A DNA stretch of 64,000 nucleotides from Candidatus Fraserbacteria bacterium (GCA_029262795.1 JAJCYT010000030.1:186001-250000), one strand, 5' to 3'; shown: positions 8,340-18,004, counted from the stretch's first letter. The notes: a model not told the origin generated them from the letters alone. Program-made: numbers and translations.

Positions 8340-9245
8340 ATGAAAATTGGTATTCTTTCTCGAAATCCGCAGTTGTATTCTACTCGCCGTTTGGCTGAAG
8401 CTGCCGAGTTGCGCGGTCATGAAGTGTTTGTGATTGACACTTTAAAATGCTATATGAACATCAGCCCTGCCAATCCGTCTATTCATTATCAAGGCGAAAA
8501 TTTGGAAGGCTTTGATGCAATCATTCCACGAATTGGCGCTTCAATCACATTTTATGGTGCAGCGGTGGTTCGTCAGTTTGAGATGATGGGTGTGTATTCA
8601 CTTAATGAATCGGTGGCAATTAACCGGTCACGAGACAAATTGCGTTCGCTGCAACTGCTTTCACGAAAAGGCATTGGCCTGCCGACCACCGGATTTGCCC
8701 ACTCGGTCAAAGACACGGGCGATTTGATCAAGATGGTGGGGGGCGCGCCACTGGTGGTTAAGCTGCTTGAGGGCACACAAGGCATTGGTGTGGTATTGGT
8801 GGAAACACGGAAAGCTGCTGAAAGCTTGATCGAAGCGTTTAGAGGGTTAGATGCCAATATTCTGGTGCAGCAGTTCATCAAAGAAGCGGACGGCGCGGAT
8901 ATCCGTTGTTTTGTGGTGGGCGGTAAAGTGGTGGCGGCCATGATGCGTCAAAGTAAGGAAGGCGAATTTCGTTCCAACCTCCATCGCGGGGGAACAGCCA
9001 GCTTGGTTCGCATTACGCCAGCTGAACGTGCCACTGCCGTTCGTGCTGCAAAAGTTATGGGACTCAATGTGGCGGGGGTGGACTTAATGCGTTCAGGAAA
9101 AGGCCCGCTGGTGCTGGAAGTGAACTCCTCTCCAGGGTTGCAGGGCATCGAAAATGCCACCGGCAAAGACGTGGCTGGCATGATTATTGAATTCATCGAA
9201 AAGAACGCAAAGTATGGGAAAACGCGAACCAAGGGCAAAGGCTAA
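8340..9245 (+). CDS. rimK: RimK-type ribosomal protein S6 glutamate ligase
   Basis: ATP-grasp ligase of 301 residues, the full length for RimK, which adds glutamate residues to the C terminus of ribosomal protein S6. Visible landmarks are the N-terminal [47 protein letters not shown] for nucleotide binding, the magnesium site [12 protein letters not shown] and a HRGGTA element. A good AAGGAAG ribosome binding site precedes the ATG. It sits between the RimB-like gene and an AstE/AspA-like hydrolase, whose start overlaps its 3' end by 32 bases. This three-gene order is a known conserved arrangement. Confidence 0.95.
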   Translation: MKIGILSRNPQLYSTRRLAEAAELRGHEVFVIDTLKCYMNISPANPSIHYQGENLEGFDAIIPRIGASITFYGAAVVRQFEMMGVYSLNESVAINRSRDKLRSLQLLSRKGIGLPTTGFAHSVKDTGDLIKMVGGAPLVVKLLEGTQGIGVVLVETRKAAESLIEAFRGLDANILVQQFIKEADGADIRCFVVGGKVVAAMMRQSKEGEFRSNLHRGGTASLVRITPAERATAVRAAKVMGLNVAGVDLMRSGKGPLVLEVNSSPGLQGIENATGKDVAGMIIEFIEKNAKYGKTRTKGKG

Positions 9246-10251
9246 AGCAGACGATATTCTCACCATTGGCAGCACCGATGTGCGCCCTGGCCAAAACCTG
9301 ACCATCAATTTGCCGATTTCAGATCTGTATACCAATACAGAACTCACCATGCCCATTCGCGTGGTTCGTGGCAAATCAAAAGGGCCGACCCTTTTTGTTA
9401 GTGCTGCTGTGCATGGCGATGAGATTAATGGTGTGGAAATTATCCGTCGCTTGCTGGATTTGAAGTTACTCAAGCGCATCAAAGGAACACTCATTGCTGT
9501 ACCGGTGGTCAATGTGTTTGGTTTTCTAAGTCATTCTCGCTATTTACCGGACCGGCGTGATCTGAATCGTTCTTTTCCAGGCTCAGAAAAAGGATCATTG
9601 GCAGCACGTCTGGCCTATTTGTTTATGAACGAAATTGTCTCCCATTGCACTTATGGCATTGATTTACATACAGGATCAAATCATCGCACCAACCTGCCAC
9701 AGATTCGGGCCCTGTTGGACAACCCTGAAACCGAGCGGCTGGCCAAAGCATTCGGCGCACCGGTGATTCTCAACTCGGATTTGCGAGATGGCTCGATGCG
9801 CCAAGCGGTGTCTGATAAAGATATCCCTATGCTGTTGTTTGAGGCAGGAGAACCGTTACGCTTTGATGAAGTATCCATTCGTTATGGTGTGCGCGGAATA
9901 GTATCGGTGATGCGCTCTATTGGCATGTTGCCACGATCGCGAAGCTCGCACCATGCGCCCGAACCATTATTGGCCAAATCCACTCATTGGATTCGTGCAC
10001 CACACAGCGGCTTGCTTCGAGTAAAAAAATCATTGGGCGCAAGGGTGAAGAAAAATGATTTATTGGGTGTGATTGCCCATCCTTTAGGCAGACATGAAGT
10101 AGAAGTGATGGCTGAGAAATCCGGCATCATTATTGGACAGGTGGATTTGCCTTTGGTCAACGAAGGCGATGCCTTGTTTCACATTGCCAGCTTGGAATCA
10201 GCGCCCAAAAATCATGCGGCCCTGGAAGCATTCCAGGCTGGAGTGGGTTGA
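9214..10251 (+). CDS. Succinylglutamate desuccinylase/aspartoacylase family hydrolase
   Basis: A 345-residue zinc hydrolase of the M14-like AstE/AspA family. Zinc ligands are in [12 protein letters not shown] and [11 protein letters not shown], and the C-terminal third has the barrel-sandwich fold seen in this group. Relatives are regularly found next to rimK; they may process glutamylated or N-acyl substrates, but the substrate is not proven. ATG 9214 is preferred over an upstream TTG at 9187 because family similarity begins after it. It overlaps the rimK 3' end by 32 bases, so translation is probably coupled. Confidence 0.88.
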   Translation: MGKREPRAKAKADDILTIGSTDVRPGQNLTINLPISDLYTNTELTMPIRVVRGKSKGPTLFVSAAVHGDEINGVEIIRRLLDLKLLKRIKGTLIAVPVVNVFGFLSHSRYLPDRRDLNRSFPGSEKGSLAARLAYLFMNEIVSHCTYGIDLHTGSNHRTNLPQIRALLDNPETERLAKAFGAPVILNSDLRDGSMRQAVSDKDIPMLLFEAGEPLRFDEVSIRYGVRGIVSVMRSIGMLPRSRSSHHAPEPLLAKSTHWIRAPHSGLLRVKKSLGARVKKNDLLGVIAHPLGRHEVEVMAEKSGIIIGQVDLPLVNEGDALFHIASLESAPKNHAALEAFQAGVG

Positions 10252-10254
10252 ATT

Positions 10255-10434
10255 TTAGCCCAGCATATTAATTGCAACCACTGTGCCCAACATCAGTGTT
10301 GAGACCAACAGCAGAATGAAACCTGAAACTGAGTAATTAGCTTTTCGTTCTTCTACTTTGGTTTCTGAACCCATTCCAATTAAGAAAAAACTACCAACTA
10401 AAAAAAACAAACCAAGCGCAGTTATAATCTCCAT
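10255..10434 (-). CDS. Small two-helix membrane protein (59 residues)
   Basis: A short gene on the reverse strand, 59 codons plus stop. Its ATG at 10434-10432 is preceded by a strong ribosome binding site AAGGAGA seven bases upstream. The product has two hydrophobic helices, one at about residues 3-21 (TALGLFFLVGSFFLIGMG) and one at about 38-57 (GFILLLVSTLMLGTVVAIN), joined by a charged loop SETKVEERKANYS. No family is recognised. A TTGAAG/TAAAAT pair with a 16-base gap and a CACTG-CA-CAGTG inverted repeat (10462-10473) lie upstream and could form its promoter and operator. It converges on the AstE-like gene with three bases between the stops. Confidence 0.65.
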   Translation of the reverse strand: MEIITALGLFFLVGSFFLIGMGSETKVEERKANYSVSGFILLLVSTLMLGTVVAINMLG

Positions 10435-10564
10435 CGAGTCTCCTTCGTTGTGGCATGTTCACACTGCACAGTGATTTTACGAATTAAGGCGCAATCTTCA
10501 ATCAAATCAGCGAAAATTTTCTAATTTCAGTATGATGGTTCTTCAACTTTTGGAGGACTGTGTC

Positions 10565-12442
10565 ATGTTGATGCTCAGTTTCGATCAAGTGAATAAGCGT
10601 TTTGGTTCGCATGTGCTGTTGGAAAAAGCATCCTTTCGAATCAGCAAAGGCCAGAAGGTCGGGCTGATTGGTCCCAACGGCACAGGCAAAACCACCTTGC
10701 TCAAAATGCTGATTGATCAGGAACAACCCAACGAAGGAAAAGTCAACGTGCCCAAAGGGGTGCGTGTGGGCTACGTGTCCCAACACGCCGAGTTTGACGA
10801 TGAAGACACCGCCCTTGACAGTCTGCTCAAAGATTATCAGTTGATTGCTGATGCCATGTACGCACAGGAAGCAAAGTTATCCCAGGCATCACAAGATGAA
10901 ATGGATCAAGCGCTTCAGGATTACGAGCAAGCCAGAGAAGCTTATGAAAATATCGATGGTGATCGCTTTGCACAAAAAGCCGAAGCCATGCTCGATGCAC
11001 TGGGCTTGGCGGGCAAGGTGCATCAGTCAATGAAATCCTTGTCTGGTGGCGAAAAAAGCGTCGTGTCTCTGGCCAAGGCGCTGCTGGCTCAGCCAGATCT
11101 TTTGGTGTTGGACGAACCAGGCAACCATTTGGACTACATTGGCGTGGCGTGGCTTGAAGATTTTTTGAAACGCTTTCCAGGTGCAGTGTTTATGGTGTCG
11201 CATAATCGATATTTACTCGATCGGGTGGTCGATCGGATTTTGCATCTCGAGGGTGGGAAAATTGACGAGTATGAAGGCAACTATTCTACTTATCGGGCCA
11301 CACGATTGCGCCAACTGGTGACACAACAAGCGGCGTATGTGGCGGATCAAAAACATCTGGCAGCGTTGGAAGCGCAAGTGAAGCGGCTTCAGGAAACGGC
11401 AGCATTGTTGGGCGATAAGGCCTCAGGTCAGCGTTATAAGGCCATGAAAACACGGCTAGAGCGTGAACAGGACCAATCAACCGACAAGCCTATTTTGGCA
11501 AAAGCAGGTGTTCAGGCAGGCTTTCAGGCCAAGGCCTCTAAAGCCAATATTGCATTAGAGATTCGTGGCTATGACAAACGCTTTGATGCCAATGTGCTGT
11601 TTGAAAATGCCACAATGACAATCAATGCCGGAGAACGTGTTGCCATTGTGGGAACGAACGGCAGTGGCAAAACGACACTGCTTCGGGATGTGGTCAAGCT
11701 CGGTAATTGGGAGCATGATATCATCCGCATTGGCCCCAGCATGACGGTGGGCTATGGTTCGCAGGAGCAGGAACAACTCAATGAAAATCACACGGTGTTG
11801 GAAGCTTTGCTCTCTGTAGGCGGATTGACGCGGGATGATGCGGTGCCGTTATTGTCCAAGTTTTTGTTCAGTTGGGACGACCTTCAAAAGAAAGTGGAAT
11901 TGCTTTCTGGCGGTGAGCGCAATCGCCTTCAGATAGCGCAGTTAATCGTCAAAAAGCCCAATTTTCTGATTCTCGATGAACCGACCAATCATCTCGATAT
12001 TCAGACGTGTGAAGCCATCGAAGAAGCATTGGAAGAATATCAGGGTACATTGCTGGTCGTGTCGCATGATCGCTATTTTTTAGACAAACTGGTGGATCGT
12101 GTGCTGGAAGTGAAAGATCAAAATTTAGTTTCGTTTGAAGGCAACTTTAGCAACTTCTGGTTACAACGTCAGTCCAAATCCAAACGTGCCGTGGGGCGTG
12201 TGTCCAAACGTCGGAAACAGCGCGAGAACACCTATAAGAATGAGAAAAAAGCGAAAGTGGTTCAGGATTTGGAACAGCGTTTGGAAAAACTGGAAGCAGA
12301 AAAAGTTATTCTTGAAAGTAAAATTTCAGAAGCTTTTACCCAAGGCAATCATCAGGAAGGCCGTCGCCTGGCCAATCAACTCGATACACTCCAAGGACAG
12401 CTAGACGATGCCTATCGTCAATGGGAAACACAGACTGAATAA
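10565..12442 (+). CDS. ABC-F family ATPase (ribosome-associated)
   Basis: A 625-residue protein with two ABC ATPase domains and no membrane segments. Walker A motifs are GPNGTGKTTLLK and GTNGSGKTTLLRD; the signature plus Walker B stretches are LSGGEKSVVSLAKALL and LSGGERNRLQIAQL, followed by DEPGNHLD and DEPTNHLD. The Gly in the first of these, instead of Thr, is a small oddity. The C terminus is a charged coiled coil of about 80 residues, as in Uup or YheS. ABC-F proteins bind the ribosome E site and help stalled translation. The ATG at 10565 is chosen because GGAGGA lies seven bases before it. Confidence 0.92.
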   Translation: MLMLSFDQVNKRFGSHVLLEKASFRISKGQKVGLIGPNGTGKTTLLKMLIDQEQPNEGKVNVPKGVRVGYVSQHAEFDDEDTALDSLLKDYQLIADAMYAQEAKLSQASQDEMDQALQDYEQAREAYENIDGDRFAQKAEAMLDALGLAGKVHQSMKSLSGGEKSVVSLAKALLAQPDLLVLDEPGNHLDYIGVAWLEDFLKRFPGAVFMVSHNRYLLDRVVDRILHLEGGKIDEYEGNYSTYRATRLRQLVTQQAAYVADQKHLAALEAQVKRLQETAALLGDKASGQRYKAMKTRLEREQDQSTDKPILAKAGVQAGFQAKASKANIALEIRGYDKRFDANVLFENATMTINAGERVAIVGTNGSGKTTLLRDVVKLGNWEHDIIRIGPSMTVGYGSQEQEQLNENHTVLEALLSVGGLTRDDAVPLLSKFLFSWDDLQKKVELLSGGERNRLQIAQLIVKKPNFLILDEPTNHLDIQTCEAIEEALEEYQGTLLVVSHDRYFLDKLVDRVLEVKDQNLVSFEGNFSNFWLQRQSKSKRAVGRVSKRRKQRENTYKNEKKAKVVQDLEQRLEKLEAEKVILESKISEAFTQGNHQEGRRLANQLDTLQGQLDDAYRQWETQTE

Positions 12443-12471
12443 GTTTCAGCTTTGAGAGCTGCGGTGCTGCA

Positions 12472-12909
12472 TTAGCGCAGAATCAGCCGTACGCCTGCCA
12501 TTAGCAATAGCACACCAACTATTTTGATCCAGTCAACAGACTGTTGGGAAACGCCAAACAAACCAAAGTGGTCTATGAGCAAAGCTGTGATCATCTGAGC
12601 TGCCAGGATGATGGAAATACCGGCAGCAACCTCCATTCGGCCCAGAAGGTAAGCAATCCCTGAAATGATAAAAGCACCGAACACGCCCCCCAAGTAAGCG
12701 TACCATGGGACTTGATTCCAACCGCTCCATTGGGCTTGATGTCTGAAAAACCACAAAGGCAACATTAACGTGATGGTGCCAAGCAGATGAACAATCAAGG
12801 TGGTTGGCCAAAGACCAACAGCTTTTGCCAAAGAAGCATTGAAGGTGGATTGCACGGAAATACCAACCCCAATAGCCACACCAATAAGGATGGAAATAAC
12901 AGTACTCAT
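12472..12909 (-). CDS. DMT-family membrane protein, YdcZ (DUF606) type
   Basis: A 145-residue membrane protein with five hydrophobic helices. The opening MSTVISILIGVAIGVGISVQ and the YAYLGGVFGAF and VGVLLLMAGVRL elements fit the short drug/metabolite transporter-like family DUF606. These are half-size transporters that probably act as dimers; substrates are unknown. The ATG at 12909 is preferred to an upstream GTG at 13029, since the extra 40 residues are not hydrophobic and do not fit the family. It converges on the ABC-F gene. Confidence 0.85.
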   Translation of the reverse strand: MSTVISILIGVAIGVGISVQSTFNASLAKAVGLWPTTLIVHLLGTITLMLPLWFFRHQAQWSGWNQVPWYAYLGGVFGAFIISGIAYLLGRMEVAAGISIILAAQMITALLIDHFGLFGVSQQSVDWIKIVGVLLLMAGVRLILR

Positions 12910-13104
12910 AAAAAACCTTTTCTGTGGGCGAAACACGCCAAGACATGCCCATTGAATATTAATTTGCAACGGTGAAGGCGTGCTGGGTTTCTTGCGAAAG
13001 GTTGCTCCCCAAGCATCAGTATATTTCACAGCAGGTTACTGAATCAACTGATGTTTAAGGTTGATGAGATGTTGTTGTCCACTGACATGGGCAGTTTGTT
13101 TCAA

Positions 13105-15276
13105 TTAATGCGTATGTTCGTCCTTATCAAGATTTGCGCCATCGATTCGAGTTTTCATCCAACTGATGATGCGTTTGAAATCTTCCTGATGAAGGTGGAG
13201 TTCTTCCACAGGTTTTGTGCCGCCTGATTCCACGTGTTCGCGGATGCGGGTCATAGAGGCTTCGCGGCAAGCATAGGAAATGTGAGAGCCATTGAAGTTT
13301 TCCATGTCCAAGGCAAGGTCTTCCAAATCGACATCTTTAGCCAAAGGCAACGCTTTGATATGGACTTTGAGGATAGCCACGCGATCCGGCAAATCGGGCA
13401 ATTGCGTTTCTAAGTGAAGTTCCAAGCGGCCTGGGCGTAGCAAGGCAGGTTCAATCAGATCAATTCGATTCGTTGCACCAATAACGGTGACACCACGCAA
13501 GCCTTCGAGGCCGTTGAGTTCGGTGAGCAATTGACTGGTCACATTGTCGGCGGAGTTTGTGGTGTTCATGCCACGGGCCGCAGCGAGTGCGTCCATCTCA
13601 TCAATGAAGATAATGCAGGGGGCAGCACGTCGAGCATTTTTAAACAAATCTCGAACCCGTTTTTCCGAATCACCCACCCATCTCGAAAACAGTTCCGGAC
13701 CTTTGATCGAAATAAAATTGACGCCACATTCATTGGCGACTGCTTGGGCCAGCAAGGTTTTTCCGGTGCCAGGGGGACCATAAATCATGATGCCACTGGT
13801 GGGACTTAGATTGAAACGATCAAACGCTTCGCGGTGTTCGCTGGGCCACATGATGGCTTGTTTGATGCGTTGTTTAATTTCGTCCATGCCGCCGACATCC
13901 TCCCAACTCACTGGGGGCACTTCGACAAACACTTCTCGCATGGCTGACGGTTCGACTTCGGTGAATGCGTTTTCAAAGTCAGTGCGTTCTACCCGCAATT
14001 TAAACAAGGCTTCGTAGGATAAGCTTTCTTGTTTTAAGTTGAGATCAGGCAACATACGACGCAATGCTTTCATGGCAGCTTCGCGCGATAGTGCTTCCAG
14101 GTCTGCGCCGACGAAACCGTGTGTGATTTTGGCAATCTGGTCTAAGTTCACATCATCTGCCAATGGCATGCCGCGGGTATGGATTTTTAAAATTTCAGCG
14201 CGGCCTTCCACATCGGGGATGGGAATGACGATTTCTCGATCAAAACGGCCTGGGCGACGTAACGCAGGGTCGAGCGAATCGGGCAGGTTGGTGGCACCGA
14301 TGATGATTACCTGTTGCCGTTTTTCCATACCGTCCATCAAGGCCAAAAGTTGCGACACCACCCGTTTTTCAACTTCGCCAGAAACCTCAGCGCGTTTGGG
14401 AGTGAGGGCGTCAATCTCATCTAAAAATATAATTGCGGGTTGATTTCTTTGAGCTTCGTTAAAAATCTTTCGTAGGTTCGCTTCGCTTTGGCCGTAATAC
14501 ATGCTCAATACTTCAGGGCCAGCAATGGAAATAAAGTAAGCGTCTGTTTCAGTGGCCAAGGTGCGAACAATGAGTGTTTTTCCGGTGCCTGGCGGCCCAT
14601 AAAGCAACACTCCCCTGGGGGGATCGATGCCCATCTGTTCAAAAATTTGCGGATATTTAAGTGGCAGTTCAATCATCTCTCGGATTCGGTCCAACTGATT
14701 TCTTAGCCCGCCGATATCTTCGTACGAGAATCCTGACTTTTGCAGTGGTTCAGCTGTCTCTTGTTCTCCATCAGAGCTTTCGACTGAAAGGGCAGTGTTT
14801 GCCTCAACAATCACAGCGCCTTTGGGTTCGGTGTGGGTCACTTCAAAATTCTGGAAACCAGCCCCAAACAAATTGATGCGGATCTGATCTTTCATCTTGA
14901 TAGGCATATCAATGAGAGATTTTTTCAAATACGCTGTGTTGTGATGATGACTGCGTGAATCGATGGTCAGTGGTTTTAACACCACTTGGAATGCCGGTTT
15001 GACTTCAATAGATTCGATGGTAACCATGCTGTCGAGCTTTACTTTGGCGTTGGCACGAAGCACGCCGTCCATCTGAATCAAATTCTGATCCCGATCCTGT
15101 GGGCGTGTGGGCAGTGCTTTGGCAATGGCCACTGCACTACCGACCACCTGAACCACATCGCCCGCATCCACGGACAACACTCGCATAACGCTGGGATCAA
15201 CACGAATAATGCCTCGACCAACGTCTTCAGTAGGCGCTTCGCTGACCTTGAGTTCAACCGCCGTTTTTTCAGTCAT
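13105..15276 (-). CDS. Cdc48/VAT-type AAA+ ATPase
   Basis: A 723-residue protein with the full Cdc48 plan: an N-terminal double-psi barrel type domain (about 1-190, with [12 protein letters not shown]), then D1 and D2 AAA+ domains. D1 has [15 protein letters not shown] and [11 protein letters not shown]2 has [15 protein letters not shown] and [15 protein letters not shown]. Arginine-finger stretches [11 protein letters not shown] and [11 protein letters not shown] are present. In archaea and eukaryotes this unfoldase extracts proteins for degradation. It is widespread in archaea but patchy in bacteria. hsp20 lies upstream on the same strand, 214 bases away with an intergenic repeat between. 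The ATG has no ribosome binding site, only an A-rich leader. Confidence 0.93.
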   Translation of the reverse strand: MTEKTAVELKVSEAPTEDVGRGIIRVDPSVMRVLSVDAGDVVQVVGSAVAIAKALPTRPQDRDQNLIQMDGVLRANAKVKLDSMVTIESIEVKPAFQVVLKPLTIDSRSHHHNTAYLKKSLIDMPIKMKDQIRINLFGAGFQNFEVTHTEPKGAVIVEANTALSVESSDGEQETAEPLQKSGFSYEDIGGLRNQLDRIREMIELPLKYPQIFEQMGIDPPRGVLLYGPPGTGKTLIVRTLATETDAYFISIAGPEVLSMYYGQSEANLRKIFNEAQRNQPAIIFLDEIDALTPKRAEVSGEVEKRVVSQLLALMDGMEKRQQVIIIGATNLPDSLDPALRRPGRFDREIVIPIPDVEGRAEILKIHTRGMPLADDVNLDQIAKITHGFVGADLEALSREAAMKALRRMLPDLNLKQESLSYEALFKLRVERTDFENAFTEVEPSAMREVFVEVPPVSWEDVGGMDEIKQRIKQAIMWPSEHREAFDRFNLSPTSGIMIYGPPGTGKTLLAQAVANECGVNFISIKGPELFSRWVGDSEKRVRDLFKNARRAAPCIIFIDEMDALAAARGMNTTNSADNVTSQLLTELNGLEGLRGVTVIGATNRIDLIEPALLRPGRLELHLETQLPDLPDRVAILKVHIKALPLAKDVDLEDLALDMENFNGSHISYACREASMTRIREHVESGGTKPVEELHLHQEDFKRIISWMKTRIDGANLDKDEHTH

Positions 15277-15448
15277 ATTTTTTATTTAGCCACAGTTAGT
15301 TACCATTTTGATGGTGTAAAGTCTATTGGCTTTTTCATTACTCTTGTTGAATCTTTATTTTTGAGATAAGAGCTTGTAATTTTATCAACTTCAAATCGAA
15401 AAGAATATTAAATCCAATATCTGAACCAGCTAACGCAGTCTAAAACGT

Positions 15449-15486
15449 AGCCCCACTTTGAAAGGGGGTTGGGGGTTAGAAGCCTC
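15449..15486 (+). repeat. Copy 2 of dispersed intergenic element
   Basis: Begins AGCCCCACTTTGAAAGGGGG, then TTGGGGGTTAGAAGC. Nearly identical, in opposite orientation, to the copy at 19193. It lies between hsp20 and the Cdc48-type gene, directly after the hsp20 stop codon. Confidence 0.65.
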
Positions 15487-15490
15487 TAAA

Positions 15491-15979
15491 TTATTTCTTA
15501 GAAGTCGTCTTTTCCTTCTTCAATTGAATCTTCAGAATGCCATTTTTAAAGTGATAGGCTGGTTCAGGAACCACTTCAGCAGGTAGAGTGATCTTCTTTT
15601 CAAACACATCACGATCTGCTTCTGCTTCGACGTAAATGGCGTTTTTGTGCAGGTGAACGCCCAACGTGTCTTCATCAATACCTGGGAGTTCGACGTAAAT
15701 GACGATTTCATTTTCTTCGTCAAACACATCAACCACAGGTTCACGGTATTGAGGATTTTCGGCTTCGTTGGTGCGTCCGTCACGGCGAGTGCCTGTGCTG
15801 GAGTCGTCGCCAGGTGGTGAGAAAATATCATCCAGGCCTGCTTCACCAAGCAGTTCTTCACCTTTTTCGAGAACGGATTCCATAAACTTGGTCATGTTCT
15901 CGCCGAGTTCGTTCAGCGTGTCTTCCAAGCCTTTGCCGTTGCTGTTTTCTTCGTCATTGCGTTTTTCTTTATCTGTCAT
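15491..15979 (-). CDS. Hsp20/alpha-crystallin small heat-shock protein
   Basis: A 162-residue ATP-independent chaperone. The alpha-crystallin domain occupies the C-terminal half: VVDVFDEENEIVIYVELPGI, a VHLHKNAIYVEAE strand pair and FKNGILKIQLKKE near the end. The first 75 residues are acidic and glycine-rich and probably disordered. Two in-frame ATGs exist; the second (15979) has AAGGAG seven bases upstream, the first (15985) is too close to it. A well-formed promoter (TTGGCA, 17 bases, TACAAT) lies directly upstream. The neighbour downstream is a Cdc48-type unfoldase and the divergent neighbour is a Fur/PerR-type regulator, suggesting a protein-damage response. Confidence 0.93.
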   Translation of the reverse strand: MTDKEKRNDEENSNGKGLEDTLNELGENMTKFMESVLEKGEELLGEAGLDDIFSPPGDDSSTGTRRDGRTNEAENPQYREPVVDVFDEENEIVIYVELPGIDEDTLGVHLHKNAIYVEAEADRDVFEKKITLPAEVVPEPAYHFKNGILKIQLKKEKTTSKK

Positions 15980-15997
15980 AGACATTCTCCTTCAATC

Positions 15998-16026
15998 ATT
16001 GTACAACGTGATGCACCCTATGCCAA
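15998..16026 (-). promoter_or_regulatory. Sigma-70-type promoter for hsp20
   Basis: Reading the reverse strand, TTGGCA (16026-16021), a 17-base spacer and TACAAT (16003-15998). Each box matches the consensus in five of six positions. No heat-shock operator such as CIRCE was seen. Confidence 0.7.
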
Positions 16027-16087
16027 TTTATATAACGTTTGTGGATAAAAAACGTTTCATTGATGCGAGCCAATGGTTAACAATTTC

Positions 16088-16116
16088 TTGAAACCTTGTG
16101 CCACCCGCCCTATACT
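16088..16116 (+). promoter_or_regulatory. Promoter for fur-like gene, predicted leaderless start
   Basis: TTGAAA (16088-16093), 17-base spacer, TATACT (16111-16116). The expected start point near 16123 is about three bases before the ATG at 16126, and there is no ribosome binding site. Confidence 0.65.
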
Positions 16117-16125
16117 ACGAGCGTT

Positions 16126-16509
16126 ATGAGAATGACCGGACAGCGCCGCGCAATCTTGAAAGCCCTTGAGGGAGACACCACTCACCCAACGGCTGATATG
16201 GTGTATCACAAAGTCAAAAAAGAAATCCCCCACATCAGTCTAGGGACGGTATATCGCAACCTCAAAATGTTGTCCGAGTCCGGGCACATTCTCGAAATCG
16301 AAATAGCTGACGGTCCCAACCGCTACGACTATCGCACCGAGCAGCACTATCACTTTCACTGCGATCATTGCGGCTTCGTCTACGATGTGAACCTGGCCTA
16401 TCAACAAGCCCTCAACGACGAGCTTACCCAAGCCGGCTTCCTCGTCAGCCGCCACGACATCCAATTCCACGGCCAATGCCCGAAATGCCAAGGGCAATTG
16501 AGTCATTAA
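16126..16509 (+). CDS. Fur/PerR-family metal-dependent repressor
   Basis: A 127-residue regulator. The winged helix runs from MRMTGQRRAILKAL through HPTADMVYHKVKK to ISLGTVYRNLKMLSESG. The C-terminal dimer domain has a HYHFHCDHCG metal site and a second CPKCQG pair, i.e. two CxxC motifs for a structural zinc. The HFHC stretch and the RYDY element resemble PerR more than Fur, but I cannot assign the sensed signal (iron, peroxide, zinc). It is divergent from hsp20, which could be a target. The ATG at 16126 has a -10 box nine bases upstream and no ribosome binding site. Confidence 0.9.
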   Translation: MRMTGQRRAILKALEGDTTHPTADMVYHKVKKEIPHISLGTVYRNLKMLSESGHILEIEIADGPNRYDYRTEQHYHFHCDHCGFVYDVNLAYQQALNDELTQAGFLVSRHDIQFHGQCPKCQGQLSH

Positions 16510-16561
16510 TTTTTACAGCCCAATATTTGATTTAAAAAATTAAAAAGCTTTCAAATCCGCC

Positions 16562-16605
16562 CTCTCTTTTGTCTAGAAAGGGATCCCTTTCTAGACAAAA
16601 GAGAG
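16562..16605. repeat. 44-base perfect palindrome
   Basis: Two perfectly complementary 22-base arms meet at GGGATCCC (centre between 16583 and 16584). Each arm reads CTCTCTTTTGTCTAGAAAGG outward from one end. The arm resembles half of the dispersed element (compare CCTTTAGACAAAGGGG at 49547). It lies 52 bases after the fur-like gene; no T-run follows, so it is not a normal terminator. A TATAAT sits just after it at 16612-16617. Confidence 0.85.
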
Positions 16606-16811
16606 ATACGATATAATTGCGAATATTTGATCTGAACTTCAATTTTTCTTCTTTGCAAAGTTACATTGATGCTAGATAAACTGGTGCGAAACCCTAAACA
16701 TCCAAATACGTCGTTCTTGTGAAAGCAGGAACTCAGATAGTTATTTTCAAAACAGCTTTTAGGGTTTTAAAAGGCCACGACTCAAAATTAAATAAATACT
16801 TGGAGCCACAA

Positions 16812-16985
16812 ATGAATTTAGTCAATAACCGACGCGAAGCATTAGACCACGTTCGCCAAACCATCTCATTGATCAAATCTACCTACAAAATGGGTGATGA
16901 TTTGCTATTGGATAACCTCAAAGAAGTGGAGCAATGGCTTGATGAAGAAATAATCACACTGCAAGCCGAACGAGGCGAAAGCTGA
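16812..16985 (+). CDS. Small hypothetical protein (57 residues)
   Basis: A short helical, charged protein beginning MNLVNNRREALDHVRQTISL and ending EIITLQAERGES. The frame stays open upstream to 16719 but ATG 16812 has GGAG six bases before it, so I prefer the short form. Not recognised; there are no cysteines, no membrane helix and no signal peptide. The upstream 300 bases (16510-16811) hold only the 44-base palindrome and the TATAAT next to it. It may be a real small gene or chance. Confidence 0.45.
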   Translation: MNLVNNRREALDHVRQTISLIKSTYKMGDDLLLDNLKEVEQWLDEEIITLQAERGES

Positions 16986-17086
16986 ATTAGGCTCAGTTGG
17001 TGAATTTCGCAGTTAGGCTAGTAATTCTTTCATTGGAATTATCATAACAGAAGTCTATTTTTCTTTACAAAGTTGAATGTCAGGAT

Positions 17087-18004
17087 TTAGAAAAGTTTTG
17101 GCCCAGTGGTGGCAAGTAAAACAGTGTAAACACTTGTGGAGGCTGTGATAAACAGACGATTTCGTTTTGGCCCGCCAAAACAAAGATTGGACACTTCTTC
17201 TGGCACAAAAACCTTACCAATCAGCGTGCCATCAGGATCGTAACAATGGACGCCATCACGAGCGCTTGTCCATATTCGACCTTGGTTGTCTAGGCGAAAG
17301 CCATCGAAAAAGCCATTTTCACATTCAGCAAATACCTCGCCGCCGGAGAGTGTGCCTTGCTCATTAACATCAAACACGCGGATATGATGTTCGCCGCTTT
17401 CATAACGCGTACCACCAGAATCTGCGATATAAAGTTTGGTTTCATCCAGGGAAAAAGCCAGTCCGTTTGGACAGGCGAAATCATTGGTGACTTGAGATAG
17501 AACACCGCTTTGTGGGTCTAAACGATAGACATGCTCGCCATCCACTTCTTGAGGAGATGCAAACCCTTCGTAGTCAGTCTCAATGCCATAAGCAGGGTCA
17601 GTGAACCAAATTGAACCATCAGATTTGACCACAACATCGTTCGGACTGTTGAGTCGCTTACCTTCAAATCGATCGGCCAGGGTGGTCATTGATCCATCAT
17701 GTTCAATTCGTGTCACACTACGTGAGCCATGTTCGCAAGAAATCAACCGACCTTGGCGATCCAGTGTAGCACCATTGGTATAAGCACCATGATTGCTGCT
17801 GAAAATGCCCACTTGCTGCGTGCATTCATCCCATCGCAAACGACGATCGTTGGGGATATCGCTCCAAATCAACGACTTGAATACAGGAGAATAAACAGGC
17901 CCTTCGGTCCAACGTCCACCTGTCCAAATTTGTTCAATAGGTTCATCAATTTTAACGCTTCGCTTAAATCGTGGATCACGAATTTCAAAATGGTCTGTCT
18001 TCAT
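17087..18004 (-). CDS. SMP-30/gluconolactonase family hydrolase
   Basis: A 305-residue six-bladed beta-propeller enzyme of the SMP-30/gluconolactonase/LRE family, which hydrolyses sugar lactones and related esters with one metal ion. Family landmarks: the metal-binding Glu in WTEGPVYSP, the Asn/Asp of LNSPNDVVV, ACPNGLAFSLDETKLYIADS and GFRLDNQGRIWTS. No signal peptide, so cytoplasmic. Its ATG overlaps the mnmA stop codon (ATGA), so it is translationally coupled to mnmA although the two functions are not known to be linked. The true substrate could be any sugar-acid lactone. Confidence 0.88.
   Translation of the reverse strand: MKTDHFEIRDPRFKRSVKIDEPIEQIWTGGRWTEGPVYSPVFKSLIWSDIPNDRRLRWDECTQQVGIFSSNHGAYTNGATLDRQGRLISCEHGSRSVTRIEHDGSMTTLADRFEGKRLNSPNDVVVKSDGSIWFTDPAYGIETDYEGFASPQEVDGEHVYRLDPQSGVLSQVTNDFACPNGLAFSLDETKLYIADSGGTRYESGEHHIRVFDVNEQGTLSGGEVFAECENGFFDGFRLDNQGRIWTSARDGVHCYDPDGTLIGKVFVPEEVSNLCFGGPKRNRLFITASTSVYTVLLATTGPKLF

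Noticed and set aside
12443-12471. Short hairpin between the ABC-F and YdcZ-like genes as a terminator
   Set aside because: Five-pair stem only and no T-run.
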